Below, in pieces: positions 30,572 through 41,024 of a stretch of 64,000 nt of DNA. The notes under the pieces are model-generated. The model searched no databases, was not told the DNA's origin, and worked only from the letters and a program-made list of their open reading frames with translations. Made by a program: the position numbers and the translations under genes. Positions within the stretch are counted from its first letter, which is position 1, and the number at the start of each line of letters is the position of its first letter. Location: contig JACKJF010000004.1 in assembly GCA_020638095.1 (NCBI GenBank), positions 372,001 through 436,000 of the forward strand, written 5' to 3'. This DNA is from Hyphomicrobiaceae bacterium (GTDB lineage: Bacteria; Pseudomonadota; Alphaproteobacteria; Rhizobiales; Devosiaceae).

Positions 30572-30731
30572 GGAACTTACCTCACGAAATTTGCGCCGCG
30601 GCCGATAGTGGCCGTGGGTGCCGGGACATTTTGGCGATTCTGCCCCAAAGGCAAGGATTTCTGCGCCTTTGCGGCGGATTTTCAGGGGATTGCAGGCCCG
30701 AAAGACACAATTTCGTGGCCGCCCACGCCAA

Positions 30732-31943
30732 TCAGGGCGTGTCGCCGGCAATCGGGGCGGACTGGCGCGGCCCGTTGCGGTCCTGCCTCAGCGTCATAAG
30801 CCCGATCACAAAGGCATAAAGCAGCGCCGCGCTCATCCACAACATGCCCGGCCACCAGCCCTTCGATGCGGCATAGACAGAGGTGAAAAGCAGCGGCCCG
30901 AATATGGCCGACAACGAGGCAAGGCTCGTCAGCACACCCTGCAGCCTGCCCTGGAAATCCGCCCCGACGGTTCTCGTCGCAAGCGATTGCAGGGCCGGCA
31001 CGCCCATGCCGCCAATGGCAAAGAGCGGCATCACCACGAACACCCAAAACCCGTCCGTCAGGAAGGCGAGGATGACCAGCGCGACGCATTCGCCGGCAAA
31101 ACCGATCAGCGCCGCATTGAGATCACCGAACCGTTTGGACGCCCAGCCTGGTAGCAGCGCCTGCGCTCCGGCGTGCAGCAGGCCGAAAAAGGTCAGCGAC
31201 AGGCCGATCATCCATGGCGTCCACGCGAATTGCTCGCCGCCATAGAGCGCCCAGGTCGTACCGTAAACTGTGCCGATCAGATTGAGGAGACCGAAGATCA
31301 CGAGATAGGGAATTAGCGGCCGGATACCGAGCGCCCATTGCAACGGCTTGACCGGGTTGAGTTCCGACCAGCTGAAACCCTCATGCGTGGTGTGCCGGGT
31401 CTCCGGCAGGACGAAAAGCGCAAGCGCGAAATTGGCAAAATTGAGCACAGCGGCCGCCAGAAACGGTGCCCTCAGCCACCATTCCCCGAGAAGTCCGCCA
31501 AGCGCCGGCCCGATGATGAAGCCGATGCCGAACATGGCATGCAGATATCCAAAGCGCTGGGCCCGCTGGGATTCGTCGGAAATGTCGGTGATGTAGGCGA
31601 CGGCCACGGAAAGGTTGGCGCTCGTCAAGCCGGCAATCATCCGCGTGACGAAGACCACCCACAGGTAGGGCGTCAGCGCCATCACCACATAGTCGATCGC
31701 GGCCCCCGCCAGCGAAATCATCAGAACCATCCGGCGCCCGAACCGGTCACTGAGCACGCCCAGCACCGGCGCAAAGATGAACTGCATCAGCGCATAGACT
31801 GCAACGAACACGCCGTAGAGCAGGTCGACATCCTGCAAATGCGCCAGTTCGCGCATCAGGTCCGGCAGAATTGGAAAGATCAGCCCGATCCCGACCGCGT
31901 CGAGCGCGACGGCGAACAGAATGATGACCAGGGCCCGGTTCAA
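30732..31943 (-). CDS. MFS efflux transporter, TetA/TCR-like
   Basis: Twelve-span drug:proton antiporter type, 403 residues. Motif A GVLSDRFGRRMVL lies after the second span, and the motif C-like FGIGFIIGPALGGLLGEW in the fifth span marks an exporter. The overall pattern is like class A/G tetracycline exporters, but chromosomal relatives with unknown substrate are common, so no resistance should be inferred. The start is TTG at 31943 with a strong AGGAGGG four bases upstream. Confidence 0.88.
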   Translation of the reverse strand: MNRALVIILFAVALDAVGIGLIFPILPDLMRELAHLQDVDLLYGVFVAVYALMQFIFAPVLGVLSDRFGRRMVLMISLAGAAIDYVVMALTPYLWVVFVTRMIAGLTSANLSVAVAYITDISDESQRAQRFGYLHAMFGIGFIIGPALGGLLGEWWLRAPFLAAAVLNFANFALALFVLPETRHTTHEGFSWSELNPVKPLQWALGIRPLIPYLVIFGLLNLIGTVYGTTWALYGGEQFAWTPWMIGLSLTFFGLLHAGAQALLPGWASKRFGDLNAALIGFAGECVALVILAFLTDGFWVFVVMPLFAIGGMGVPALQSLATRTVGADFQGRLQGVLTSLASLSAIFGPLLFTSVYAASKGWWPGMLWMSAALLYAFVIGLMTLRQDRNGPRQSAPIAGDTP

Positions 31944-31974
31944 GCGTCCCTCCTGCTTGAGCGGTTCAGAAAAA

Positions 31975-31998
31975 GAGCCGCGTCCGGAAACGCGGCTC
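31975..31998 (-). terminator. lon terminator
   Basis: Minus-strand stem GAGCCGCGT/ACGCGGCTC, 6-nt loop, then TTTTTCT, 24 bp after the lon stop. It overlaps the leader of the MFS gene. Confidence 0.88.
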
Positions 31999-32021
31999 CC
32001 GATTGGTCGTGTTGGCAGGCG

Positions 32022-34454
32022 CTAATGCGCCAGGCCGGCGCCCTCGCCTTCGCTGTCGGCGAGATCCTCGACCTTCGCGTGGGCTTCGTCTTCCGCCGTC
32101 CACTCGATGGGTTCGGGCTGGGTCACAAGCGCATGCTTGATCACCTGATCCATGCGCGAGACCGGAATGATCTCGAGCCCCTTGGTCACAGATTCGGGCA
32201 TGTCCCTGAGGTCATGCACGTTGTCCTCGGGGATCAACACCGTCTTGATGCCACCCCTCAGCGCGGCAAGGAGTTTTTCCTTGAGGCCGCCGATTGGCAA
32301 CACACGACCGCGAAGGGTGATTTCCCCGGTCATGGCCACGTCGTTGCGCACCGGAATCTGCGTCAGTATCGAGACAATTGTCGTCGCCATGGCGATGCCG
32401 GCCGACGGACCGTCCTTGGGCGTCGCGCCCTCGGGCACGTGCAGGTGCACGTCGGTCTTGTCGAATTTCGGCGGTTCGATGCCGAAATCGAGCGCCCGCG
32501 ACTTCACATAGGCCGTCGCCGCAGTGACGCTTTCCTTCATCACGTCCTTGAGGTTACCGGTCACGGTGAACCGGCCCTTGCCGGGCGAGGACACGCCTTC
32601 GATGGTCAATAGTTCGCCGCCCACGGCAGTCCAGGCAAGACCGGTCACCACGCCAACCTTGGCATCCTGCTCGATCTCGCCATACCGGAACGGTGGCGGG
32701 CCGAGATAGTCATCCAGAACGTCGGGCGTGATCGTGACGGAGGTCTTGCCCTCGGCCATGATCGTCTTGATCGACTTGCGCATCAGCTTGGCGATCTCAC
32801 GCTTGAGATTGCGGACACCTGCCTCACGCGTGTAGCGCCTGACGATGGTCAGAAGCGCCTCGTCGGGAAGCTCGAATTCACCTTCCTTGAGACCGTTTTC
32901 CTTCATCGCCTGCGGAATGAGATGCGCCTTGGCGATCTCGCACTTTTCTTCCTCGGTGTAACCGCTGAGCCGGATGATCTCCATGCGGTCCATCAACGGT
33001 CCGGGAATGTTGAGCGTGTTGGCCGTGGTCACGAACATCACATCGGACAGGTCGAAATCGACCTCGAGATAGTGGTCCGAGAACGTGTTGTTCTGTTCCG
33101 GATCAAGCACTTCAAGCAGCGCCGATGACGGATCGCCGCGGAAATCCATGCCCATCTTGTCGATCTCGTCGAGCAGGAACAACGGATTGCTCTTGCCCGC
33201 CTTCTTGAGCGACTGGATCACCTTGCCCGGCATCGAACCGATATAGGTCCGCCGGTGACCACGAATTTCCGCTTCGTCGCGCACGCCGCCCAGCGACATG
33301 CGGATGAACTCGCGCCCCGTTGCCTTGGCAATCGACTTGCCAAGCGACGTCTTGCCGACGCCCGGAGGACCGACGAGGCAGAGAATCGGGCCCTTGAGCT
33401 GGCCAATGCGCGCCTGAACCGCGAGATATTCGAGAATGCGTTCCTTGACCTTTTCGAGGCCGTAGTGGTCGTTGTTGAGGATCGACTCGGCCTGCTTCAA
33501 GTCCTTCTTGATCTTGCTCTTCTTGCCCCAGGGCAGGTTCAAAAGCCAATCGAGATAGTTGCGAACGACCGTTGCTTCCGCAGACATCGGGCTCATCTGC
33601 TTGAGCTTCTTGAGCTCGGCATTCGCCTTGTCGCGGGCCTCTTTGCTCAGCTTCGTCTTAGCGATCTTTTCCTCGAGCTCGCCGAGCTCGTTACCGCCGT
33701 CGTCGCCCTCGCCAAGTTCGCGCTGGATCGCCTTCATCTGCTCATTGAGATAGTACTCGCGCTGGGTCTTCTCCATTTGCCGCTTGACCCGGCCACGGAT
33801 ACGCTTTTCGACCTGCAGCACGCCAATCTCGCTCTCCATGAGAACGAGAATCTGCTCCAGCCGTTCGCCCACCGAGACCATGCCGAGAAGCTGTTCCTTC
33901 TCTTCGATCTTGATCAGAAGGTGCGAGGCGAGCGTGTCGGCAAGCTTTGAAGGCTCGTCGATCTGCTTGACGGCGGCGACAACGTCCGACGCGATCTTCT
34001 TGTTGAGCTTGACGTAGTTCTCGAACTCGGTGACCGCGGAACGCGCCAGCGCCTCGACCTCGATCTTGTCATAGGCCGCTTCGACGAGCTCGCTTGCCCG
34101 CGCCACATAGTATTCGTCGGTCTGGACATATTCGTCGACCTTGGCCCGCTTCAGGCCCTCGACGAGAATCTTGACCGTTCCGTCCGGAAGCTTAAGCAGC
34201 TGCAAGACAGAACCGATCGTGCCGGTCGGATAGATATCCGCGGGCGCCGGATCGTCTTCCTGCTCGTTCTTCTGCGTGACGATGAGGATGTGTTTGTCCT
34301 CACGCATCACTTCTTCGAGCGCCTTGACCGATTTTTCGCGCCCGACGAACAGAGGCACGATCATGCCTGGGAAGACGACGATATTGCGCAGAGGCAGCAC
34401 CGGATAGGTGCGCCCGTCACTTGGCGGCGAAGATTGCAGATTCACATCAGCCAT
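32022..34454 (-). CDS. lon: ATP-dependent protease Lon
   Basis: Degrades misfolded and regulatory proteins. Domains in order are the N-terminal LON substrate domain (about 15-210), coiled region, AAA+ with Walker [13 protein letters not shown] near residue 360, and protease domain with the Ser in KDGPSAGIA (about 684) and Lys in [14 protein letters not shown] (about 726). 810 residues. The ATG at 34454 ([11 protein letters not shown]) has AAAGGA upstream. A RpoH-type promoter at 34543-34570 fits heat induction. Confidence 0.97.
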   Translation of the reverse strand: MADVNLQSSPPSDGRTYPVLPLRNIVVFPGMIVPLFVGREKSVKALEEVMREDKHILIVTQKNEQEDDPAPADIYPTGTIGSVLQLLKLPDGTVKILVEGLKRAKVDEYVQTDEYYVARASELVEAAYDKIEVEALARSAVTEFENYVKLNKKIASDVVAAVKQIDEPSKLADTLASHLLIKIEEKEQLLGMVSVGERLEQILVLMESEIGVLQVEKRIRGRVKRQMEKTQREYYLNEQMKAIQRELGEGDDGGNELGELEEKIAKTKLSKEARDKANAELKKLKQMSPMSAEATVVRNYLDWLLNLPWGKKSKIKKDLKQAESILNNDHYGLEKVKERILEYLAVQARIGQLKGPILCLVGPPGVGKTSLGKSIAKATGREFIRMSLGGVRDEAEIRGHRRTYIGSMPGKVIQSLKKAGKSNPLFLLDEIDKMGMDFRGDPSSALLEVLDPEQNNTFSDHYLEVDFDLSDVMFVTTANTLNIPGPLMDRMEIIRLSGYTEEEKCEIAKAHLIPQAMKENGLKEGEFELPDEALLTIVRRYTREAGVRNLKREIAKLMRKSIKTIMAEGKTSVTITPDVLDDYLGPPPFRYGEIEQDAKVGVVTGLAWTAVGGELLTIEGVSSPGKGRFTVTGNLKDVMKESVTAATAYVKSRALDFGIEPPKFDKTDVHLHVPEGATPKDGPSAGIAMATTIVSILTQIPVRNDVAMTGEITLRGRVLPIGGLKEKLLAALRGGIKTVLIPEDNVHDLRDMPESVTKGLEIIPVSRMDQVIKHALVTQPEPIEWTAEDEAHAKVEDLADSEGEGAGLAH

Positions 34455-34767
34455 TTGATATCCTTTCGGCATCGGTCGCCTGACCGATGCAAATCGGGCA
34501 GAACGACCATCACCCTGCCCGACAAACCTGATTCTTGACAATAGATAGGGCGCGACGGCCCGCCGACAAGCCATGTGGCTGCATTTTGTGCCACACTTGT
34601 TTCATGCCGGACGTCCGCGTGAAGCATGCGGCCCCGTCACGGGACACGAAACCGCTGGACGCCACACCGTCGCGGCCGCATATCGTCATCAAGACGTCTG
34701 GAAACCGCGAGATCATGGCCGCGCACGAGGTGCATTTGTGCAGGCGCTGAAACCGATGGAGGCTGAA
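34455..34767. other. lon / small membrane protein divergent intergenic region
   Basis: 313 bp without an ORF I can support. It holds the lon heat shock promoter at 34543-34570 and the lon leader with its ribosome site. No convincing promoter for the plus-strand gene at 34768 was recognised. Confidence 0.5.
34543..34570 (-). promoter_or_regulatory. RpoH (sigma-32) promoter of lon
   Basis: Minus strand CTTG (34570-34567), 17-bp spacer, CCTATCT (34549-34543). This matches the alphaproteobacterial heat shock consensus CTTG-N17/18-CYTATNT at every defined position and lies 88 bp before the lon start. Confidence 0.78.
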
Positions 34768-35055
34768 ATGAACTTCTGGGTGCTTCTCGCACTGATATTG
34801 GGGCTCACGGGCATCATGTACCTGGTGCTGCGGCCACTTCGGGTCATCAGGACCAGGGAGTTCTGGCTGTCCCATCTCTTCATCTGGGCGGGCCTGTGGC
34901 TCATCTGGTGGTTTGTCGTCTTTCAGAATCCTGAAAAGGACCTGAGCGACCTGACCATGCTCATGGGCGCGCTCTGGACGCTGGGCGGAGGCGTCTGCTT
35001 TGCGTTTCTTTATGCGTCCCGCCGCCTCGCGGCGGGAAAGCGCGACACGGACTGA
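34768..35055 (+). CDS. Three-span small membrane protein
   Basis: 95 residues with hydrophobic segments at about 3-24, 37-56 and 66-86, a conserved-looking RPLRVIRTREFW linker and a basic tail. I do not recognise the family. GGAGG lies five bases before the ATG at 34768. It stands alone on the plus strand between lon and clpX, with only 32 bp before the clpX stop. Confidence 0.78.
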   Translation: MNFWVLLALILGLTGIMYLVLRPLRVIRTREFWLSHLFIWAGLWLIWWFVVFQNPEKDLSDLTMLMGALWTLGGGVCFAFLYASRRLAAGKRDTD

Positions 35056-35087
35056 GCCCGCGTCGCCACTGCTGAGATTGCCGCAAA

Positions 35088-36362
35088 TCAAGCCTCGACG
35101 GGCTTGGCTTCCTTGCGCTCCGAATAGATGTAAAGCGGGCGAGCGTCCGTGCCGTTCACCACTTCCTCGGAAATCACCACTTCTTCGACTCCATCAAGGC
35201 TCGGCAGGTCGAACATGGTATCGAGCAGGATGCCCTCCATGATCGAGCGCAGCCCGCGTGCACCCGTCTTGCGTTCGATCGCGCGCTTGGCGATTGCCGT
35301 CAGCGCATCCTCGTGGAAGGTGAGTTCGACGCCTTCCATGTCGAACAGGCGCTGGTACTGGCGCACTAGTGCGTTCTTCGGTTCGGTGAGGATCTTGATC
35401 AGCGCATCCTCGTCGAGGTCCTCAAGTGTCGCGATAACCGGCAGACGGCCGATGAATTCCGGAATAAGGCCGAACTTGACCAGGTCCATCGGCTCGACTT
35501 CGGCGAAGATTTCGCCCACGCGCCGGTCGTCAAGATCCTTGACGTCGGCACCAAAGCCAATCGTCGTCGTGCGACCGCGCTCGGAGACGAGCTTTTCAAG
35601 GCCCGAAAATGCGCCGCCGACGATGAAGAGGATATTGGTCGTGTCAACCTGCAGGAATTCCTGCTGCGGATGCTTGCGTCCACCCTGCGGCGGCACCGAG
35701 GCAACCGTGCCTTCCATGACCTTCAGCAAGGCCTGTTGCACGCCCTCGCCCGACACGTCGCGGGTGATCGAGGGATTGTCGGATTTGCGCGAAATCTTGT
35801 CGACTTCGTCGATATAGACGATGCCGCGCTGCGCCTTCTCGACGTTGTAGTCAGCCGCCTGCAGAAGCTTGAGGATGATGTTCTCGACGTCTTCGCCAAC
35901 ATAGCCGGCTTCGGTCAGCGTCGTGGCATCCGCCATCGTGAAGGGCACATCGATGATGCGCGCAAGGGTCTGGGCCAGAAGCGTCTTGCCGCAACCCGTT
36001 GGGCCAATGAGCAGGATATTGGACTTGGAAAGCTCCACGTCCTGGCTCTTTTGCGCATGCGCCAGCCGCTTGTAGTGATTGTGCACGGCCACAGCCAGAA
36101 CGCGTTTGGCGCGGGTCTGCCCGATCACGTAATCATCAAGCACCTGGTTGATTTCGGCCGGCGTCGGCACGCCGTCGCGCGATTTGACCAGCGTGCTTTT
36201 GCTCTCTTCGCGGATGATGTCCATGCACAGTTCGACGCATTCATCGCAGATGAACACGGTCGGACCCGCAATCAGCTTGCGCACTTCGTGCTGGGACTTG
36301 CCACAGAATGAGCAATAGAGGGTGTTCTTGGATCCCTCGCCGCCCGCTTCGTCTTTAGCCAT
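35088..36362 (-). CDS. clpX: ClpX ATPase of the ClpXP protease
   Basis: Unfoldase that recognises substrates and feeds ClpP. The N-terminal zinc-binding domain has four cysteines (YCSFCGK and ICDECVELC). Walker [13 protein letters not shown] is near residue 120, Walker [11 protein letters not shown] follows, and the ClpP-docking IGF-type loop region is TTIGFGA. 424 residues. The ATG at 36362 has AGGAG upstream. clpP lies 183 bp upstream in the same direction, and the gap contains two perfect inverted repeats. Confidence 0.97.
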   Translation of the reverse strand: MAKDEAGGEGSKNTLYCSFCGKSQHEVRKLIAGPTVFICDECVELCMDIIREESKSTLVKSRDGVPTPAEINQVLDDYVIGQTRAKRVLAVAVHNHYKRLAHAQKSQDVELSKSNILLIGPTGCGKTLLAQTLARIIDVPFTMADATTLTEAGYVGEDVENIILKLLQAADYNVEKAQRGIVYIDEVDKISRKSDNPSITRDVSGEGVQQALLKVMEGTVASVPPQGGRKHPQQEFLQVDTTNILFIVGGAFSGLEKLVSERGRTTTIGFGADVKDLDDRRVGEIFAEVEPMDLVKFGLIPEFIGRLPVIATLEDLDEDALIKILTEPKNALVRQYQRLFDMEGVELTFHEDALTAIAKRAIERKTGARGLRSIMEGILLDTMFDLPSLDGVEEVVISEEVVNGTDARPLYIYSERKEAKPVEA

Positions 36363-36405
36363 TAAGCTACTCCTGTTATTGGCCGGGTCCACGCCATCCG
36401 GATTC

Positions 36406-36470
36406 GCTCAGCTTAGGCTGAGCCTCCTAACAAAGCGTGAGTCCGGCCAGAAGCCTAGCCACCCGGACTC
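36406..36470. other. Two inverted repeats in the clpP-clpX gap
   Basis: GCTCAGC-TTAG-GCTGAGC (36406-36423) and GAGTCCGG/CCGGACTC (36439-36446 and 36463-36470). Neither has a T tract on the minus strand, so they are more likely leader structures or partial pause sites than full terminators. Confidence 0.5.
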
Positions 36471-36545
36471 ATGCTGACAATTCTACAACCCCTGTCAAGC
36501 GTTACAAAAGACGCGGCAGCGTTAACGCGCCGCATCTCCCGTCGC

Positions 36546-37175
36546 TTACTTGGCATCGTCGGGCGTTGCACGCTTGACGTGGATCTGGTCGATCAGACCG
36601 AATTCCTTGGCTTCCTCGGGCGACATGAAGTTGTCGCGCTCCAGCGCGTTGTGCACGACTTCATAGTCCTGGCCGGTGTGTTTCACGTAGATTTCGTTGA
36701 GCCGCTTCTTGAGCCGCTCGGTGTAGGCGGCATGGATCAGAATGTCGGTCGCCTGCCCCTGATAGCCGCCCGACGGCTGATGCACCATGATCGAGGAATT
36801 GGGCAGTGACGTCCGCATCCCCGCCTCGCCTGCCGTCAGAAGCAGCGAACCCATGGACGCGGCTTGGCCAGTGCAGAGCGTCGCCACTGCTGGCCGGATA
36901 AACTGCATCGTGTCGTACATCGCGAGCCCTGCAGTCACAACGCCGCCCGGCGAGTTGATGTACATATAGATTTCCTTCTTCGGATTTTCCGACTCGAGGA
37001 ACAGGAGCTGCGCCACCACCAGCGACGCCATTCCGTCCTCGACCACGCCGTTGACGAAGATGATCCGCTCCTTGAGCAGGCGGGAGAAGATGTCATAGGC
37101 GCGCTCGCCCCGGTTGGTCTGTTCGACCACCATCGGCACGAGGTTGTTCATGTAAAATTCGACCGGATCCTTCAT
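36546..37175 (-). CDS. clpP: ClpP serine protease subunit
   Basis: Proteolytic chamber of ClpXP/ClpAP. The catalytic triad is visible: Ser107 in GQAASMGS, His132 in IMVHQPSGG and Asp181 in [13 protein letters not shown]. 209 residues from the ATG at 37175 ([11 protein letters not shown]), preceded by AAAGG. A RpoH-type promoter lies at 37250-37279. Confidence 0.97.
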   Translation of the reverse strand: MKDPVEFYMNNLVPMVVEQTNRGERAYDIFSRLLKERIIFVNGVVEDGMASLVVAQLLFLESENPKKEIYMYINSPGGVVTAGLAMYDTMQFIRPAVATLCTGQAASMGSLLLTAGEAGMRTSLPNSSIMVHQPSGGYQGQATDILIHAAYTERLKKRLNEIYVKHTGQDYEVVHNALERDNFMSPEEAKEFGLIDQIHVKRATPDDAK

Positions 37176-37249
37176 CTCTATGCCTTTCGGGAACGAATCA
37201 GTGCTGGGCCCGATTTCAGGCCCCGCCACCTTAACGGATGGTAAAACTT

Positions 37250-37279
37250 CAAATAGGCAGCCCGAACCCGAGCGGCAAG
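37250..37279 (-). promoter_or_regulatory. RpoH (sigma-32) promoter of clpP
   Basis: Minus strand CTTG (37279-37276), 18-bp spacer, CCTATTTG (37257-37250). It fits CTTG-N17/18-CYTATNT plus the following G, and lies 74 bp before the clpP start. Confidence 0.78.
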
Positions 37280-37434
37280 CCCCGTGCGGCGATCAATTCG
37301 AAGCGATCGCGCCACCACTTGCGACAAGTCTTTGGCGCGGCGCTCTTGCGCGCAAATCCGCGAACATGCACTCATTGAATTTCAGGATGTCGGCCAGAAA
37401 GGAAACTGGCCAGAACCAAGGATCGGAGGTCTCA

Positions 37435-37821
37435 ATGCCGCCTGCCAAAGCGATTGCAGCAGTTCCGGTCCTTTTCCTTTCAACCCCATGCTTCGCGGAC
37501 TCGCTCGATTTCGACGGTTCGTCGATCCTCAGTCTCAGCCGCAATCAGGAACCGCGATCCTGCTGGGTCGAGATGGACTGCCCGGAGGGGGAAATCTGTC
37601 ACGCAGCTGTTACCATTCGCGGCGAGGCCGCCGCCAACCTGGCCAAAATTCTGGCTGCCAAGGTGGAAAAGGACGCCGAGTTCGCGGACTGGGGCCTCGA
37701 AATCTACGTGACGAACGACGGCATGCTCTATTGCGACGTCACGGAGCCGGACGATCCGCGCTGCACCGTCAACTACAATCCGCAGAAAGCCGAGCTCGAA
37801 GGACCGCTGAGCTGCGAATGA
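37435..37821 (+). CDS. Secreted small cysteine-containing protein
   Basis: 128 residues, family not recognised. A signal peptide is clear (AKAIAAVPVLFLSTPCFA, cleavage before DSLDF). The mature part has CWVEMDCPEGEICHAAV, a helix rich in A/K/E, then LYCDVTEPDDPRCTVNY and a terminal Cys. Even pairing suggests disulfides in the periplasm. GGAGG lies five bases before the ATG. It precedes the aminotransferase gene by 42 bp and may share its transcript. Confidence 0.75.
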   Translation: MPPAKAIAAVPVLFLSTPCFADSLDFDGSSILSLSRNQEPRSCWVEMDCPEGEICHAAVTIRGEAAANLAKILAAKVEKDAEFADWGLEIYVTNDGMLYCDVTEPDDPRCTVNYNPQKAELEGPLSCE

Positions 37822-37863
37822 CCGCGACCTCTGGCCTGCAGCATTGAACCGGATGCCATCATC

Positions 37864-38787
37864 TTGAACGACGCCCACCGTTTGACGGCCCACGACGCTG
37901 ACGACGACCCGCGCAATCGGGACATTCTCATTTACGTGGACGGAAGGCTCGTTGCCCGCACCGACGCAACGGTCTCCGTCTATGATTCCGGCTTCATGCT
38001 GGGTGACGGTGTTTGGGAAGGAATGCGGCTCTACAACGGCAAGTGGGCATTTTTCGACGACCACATGGATCGCCTGTTCGAGGCCGCGAAATATCTCTCC
38101 ATTGATATCGGCATGGACCGCGCCGGCATTCTCGATGCCCTTGGCCGAACCGCTGCGGCCAACGGCATGACCAACGACGTGCACTGCCGTCTGATGGTCA
38201 CGCGCGGCATCAAGGTCCGCCCGTTCCAGCATCCTTCCCTGTCGCGGTCGGGACCGACCATGGTCATCATCATGGAACATTCGAAGCCCGCTGAGCATTT
38301 GGCCCAAACCGGCATCCGCCTGGCAACGGTGCCTCAGGTGCGCGGACTGCCGATGAGCCAGGACCCGAAACTCAATTCCCACTCCAAGCTCAATTGCATT
38401 ATTGCGTGCCTTCAGGCCGAACAGGCTGGCGCCGACGAAGCGCTGATGCTCGATCCGCATGGCTTCGTGAACACCACCAACTCGTGCAATTTCTTCATCG
38501 TTCGCAGGGGCGAAGTCTGGACCTCGACCGGCGATTACTGCCTGAACGGCGTCACCCGCGCCAAGGTCATCGCCCTTTGCCGCGCCAAAGGAATCCCGGT
38601 TTTCGAGCGGAACTATTCCCTGGTGGACACTTACGGTGCCGACGAAGCCTTTCTGACAGGGACCTTCGGAGCACAAACGCCAGTTGCTTCGATCGATGGC
38701 AGGATGATCGGCGCAGGCGGTGCCGGACCCGTCACTCGGCGCATCCGTGAACTCTACAAGGACCTGATCGCGCGGGAATGCGCCTGA
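37864..38787 (+). CDS. Class IV (BCAT/D-AAT-like) PLP aminotransferase family protein
   Basis: 307 residues. The fold-type IV pattern is clear: VYDSGFMLGDGVWEGMRLYN, the presumed Schiff-base lysine in NSHSKLNCII (Lys175) and ADEALMLDPHGF. In most members a Glu two residues after the strand Val (as in VTEG) contacts the PLP nitrogen; here the aligned segment reads VNTTNSCN, with Thr204 in that place. Substrate therefore cannot be transferred from BCAT or D-AAT. The start is TTG at 37864; no ATG fits before the conserved N-terminal strand. The stop overlaps the start of the sulfotransferase-like gene by one base. Confidence 0.85.
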   Translation: MNDAHRLTAHDADDDPRNRDILIYVDGRLVARTDATVSVYDSGFMLGDGVWEGMRLYNGKWAFFDDHMDRLFEAAKYLSIDIGMDRAGILDALGRTAAANGMTNDVHCRLMVTRGIKVRPFQHPSLSRSGPTMVIIMEHSKPAEHLAQTGIRLATVPQVRGLPMSQDPKLNSHSKLNCIIACLQAEQAGADEALMLDPHGFVNTTNSCNFFIVRRGEVWTSTGDYCLNGVTRAKVIALCRAKGIPVFERNYSLVDTYGADEAFLTGTFGAQTPVASIDGRMIGAGGAGPVTRRIRELYKDLIARECA

Positions 38788-39521
38788 TGCGCATCGCCAT
38801 GTGGTCGGGGCCGCGCAACTTGTCCACGGCGATGATGTATTCCTTCGCGTCGCGCTCGGACTGCGCCGTTTGGGACGAGCCATTTTACGCCCCGTTTCTG
38901 GCCACAAGCGGCCGGGTCGACCCGATGCGCACAGAAACGCTGGCCAGGGAAGAAGCCGATCCTGTAACGGTGGCGTCACGCTGTCTCGGACCCGTTCCCA
39001 GAAACAAGCCGGTCTTTTACCAGAAGCATATGCCGCACCACATGCTTCCCGGCTTCCCACTCGATTGGGCAGCAGAGGTCACAAACGTGTTTCTCATTCG
39101 TCACCCGGTCCGGGTCATTGAGAGCTACCTGAAGAAGCGTTCGCACCCGAACGAAGATGACATCGGATTTGGTGCGCAAATCCGGCTGTTCGACCAACTG
39201 ACCAAGCGCATTGGCCATGCCCCTGTCGTCATCGACTCCTCCGACATCCGGCGAAATCCTGAAGTCATGCTGCGCGCACTCTGCGAAGCGATCGGGCTCG
39301 ACTTCGACCCGGCCATGCTCTCATGGCAGGCCGGCCCGAAACCCTTTGATGGTGCCTGGGCGCCGCATTGGTATCCCGAAGTCTGGAACAGCACCGGCAT
39401 CGCGCCCGCGGAAGGTCCTTTGCCCGAACTGGGAGCCGAATATGACGGATTGCTCGCAGGCGCCCTGCCTCACTACGAGCGGCTGGCCGCCTACGCGCTG
39501 AAATCGCCATCCGGATCCTGA
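38787..39521 (+). CDS. Sulfotransferase-like P-loop protein
   Basis: 244 residues. The N-terminus [19 protein letters not shown] resembles the 5'-phosphosulfate loop of sulfotransferases. [16 protein letters not shown] matches the 3'-phosphate loop with Arg and Ser. [20 protein letters not shown] follows. Donor and acceptor are unknown. The ATG at 38787 forms TGATG with the aminotransferase stop; another ATG three codons earlier is possible. Plant and fungal proteins combining such a domain with a BCAT-like domain in one chain are known to me, so a shared pathway is likely. The 3' end overlaps the convergent nnr gene by 31 bp. Confidence 0.8.
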   Translation: MRIAMWSGPRNLSTAMMYSFASRSDCAVWDEPFYAPFLATSGRVDPMRTETLAREEADPVTVASRCLGPVPRNKPVFYQKHMPHHMLPGFPLDWAAEVTNVFLIRHPVRVIESYLKKRSHPNEDDIGFGAQIRLFDQLTKRIGHAPVVIDSSDIRRNPEVMLRALCEAIGLDFDPAMLSWQAGPKPFDGAWAPHWYPEVWNSTGIAPAEGPLPELGAEYDGLLAGALPHYERLAAYALKSPSGS

Positions 39522-40990
39522 AGGCCCGCCAGCACCTCCGGCAGAAGATCGGGCAAATCCTCTGAAACAAGGCCCGGCCCGCCAAAAGCGTTGGCCGCCG
39601 CGCCGTGCAGCCAGACGCCAGCCGCAGCCGCCTCGAATGCATCCATGCCTTGCGCCAGCAGTCCGCCGATAATTCCTGCGAGCACATCGCCGCTTCCCGC
39701 GGTCGCGAGCGTCGCCGGCGCAGTGTCATTGATCGCCGCTCGTCCGTCGGGCGCCGCGACCACCGTGTCGGACCCCTTCAGTACGACAACAGCTCCGCTT
39801 CGCGCCGCGGCCGCCCGCGCCCGTTCGACTTTGCTGCCGTCTGTCAGGTCCGGGAATAACCGTGCGAACTCGCCCTCGTGCGGCGTCATAACCACCGGCC
39901 GTTGCGCTTTGGCCGTCACCAGGCCGAATAGCGCCGAACTCTCATCGGCAAACGACGTGAGCCCGTCCGCATCAATTACGCATGTGGCTCCGGATTGCAG
40001 CGCCGCCGCGACCATTGACTGTGTTTCGCCGCCAACGCCGAGCGCCGGCCCCAGCACAACCGCATTTTTTCGGGTGTCGGCCAGAACCGAGGCCAGCCCG
40101 GCTGCGCCATCGGCTTCAGCCAGCATGATCGCCGTAACATGTGCCGCGTGAATCAGCAGCGCGTCGCGGGTTCCTGCAAGCGTAACCAAACCCGCGCCGG
40201 CCCTCAACGCCGCTCGGGCAGCCAGCCGCGCTGCGCCGCTATGCAACTCATCGCCTGACACCACCACGCAATGTCCGCGCTGATACTTGTGTGCGCCCGC
40301 TGCCGGAAACGGCATTTGCCACAGGCCGGGATCGTTCAGAAAAGTCCGGCAATCGATCGATGCGACCGTTTCATCCGAAATGCCAATATCGGCCAGAACC
40401 ACGTCACCGCACAAGACTTTGCCCGGCAACAGCAGGTGCCCCGGCTTCAGCCGGGCAAAGGTCACCGTAAGGTCAGCGTCAACCGCAACGCCCCGCACCT
40501 GCCCGGTCGCGCCATCGAGCCCGCTCGGAACGTCAACCGCGACGACGTCAACACCCGATTGATTGACCGCGCCGACGAGCGCCGCCAGTTCTCCGGTAAC
40601 GCTCCGATCGAGTCCAGCGCCAAGAAGCGCATCGATCACAAGATCTGCCTCCAGAAGCAGATCGGGATCAGCCTCGAGGATTTCGCCGGCCCATCGCTCC
40701 GCCATAACGGCGGCGTCGCCCTTGAGCCGCTCGGGCGAACCGAAGAGTGCCAATCGCACGGGCCAGCCGGCCTCAGCCAAAAGCCTTGCGACGACAAATC
40801 CGTCGCCGCCATTGTTTCCCGGCCCGCACAAAACGAGCACGCGGCACACTTGGAAAGCCTCGAAGATGGCCTCGGCAATCGCCGCACCCGCATTTTCCAT
40901 CAGGTCCACGCCCGGCATTCCCGCTGCAATCGTGCGCCGGTCCGCCTCGGCCATTTCTTCCGGTGTCAGAAGCTCAAGTCCGATCGTCAT
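39491..40990 (-). CDS. nnr: Bifunctional NAD(P)H-hydrate epimerase / ADP-dependent NAD(P)H-hydrate dehydratase
   Basis: Repairs hydrated NADH and NADPH. The N-terminal YjeF_N epimerase domain (about 1-215) has [18 protein letters not shown] and VDVPSGLDG. The C-terminal ribokinase-like dehydratase domain (about 225-495) has [10 protein letters not shown] and [15 protein letters not shown]. 499 residues, normal for the fused form. Its end overlaps the convergent sulfotransferase-like gene. Confidence 0.95.
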   Translation of the reverse strand: MTIGLELLTPEEMAEADRRTIAAGMPGVDLMENAGAAIAEAIFEAFQVCRVLVLCGPGNNGGDGFVVARLLAEAGWPVRLALFGSPERLKGDAAVMAERWAGEILEADPDLLLEADLVIDALLGAGLDRSVTGELAALVGAVNQSGVDVVAVDVPSGLDGATGQVRGVAVDADLTVTFARLKPGHLLLPGKVLCGDVVLADIGISDETVASIDCRTFLNDPGLWQMPFPAAGAHKYQRGHCVVVSGDELHSGAARLAARAALRAGAGLVTLAGTRDALLIHAAHVTAIMLAEADGAAGLASVLADTRKNAVVLGPALGVGGETQSMVAAALQSGATCVIDADGLTSFADESSALFGLVTAKAQRPVVMTPHEGEFARLFPDLTDGSKVERARAAAARSGAVVVLKGSDTVVAAPDGRAAINDTAPATLATAGSGDVLAGIIGGLLAQGMDAFEAAAAGVWLHGAAANAFGGPGLVSEDLPDLLPEVLAGLQDPDGDFSA

Positions 40991-41024
40991 TGTTCCTCGC
41001 TCGCCCCTCGGCCAAGTGAAACAA

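Noticed and set aside
30732..31943. MFS gene as an acquired tetracycline resistance determinant
   Set aside because: It sits in core genes with no mobile element nearby and its composition matches its neighbours; TetA-like motifs alone do not fix the substrate.
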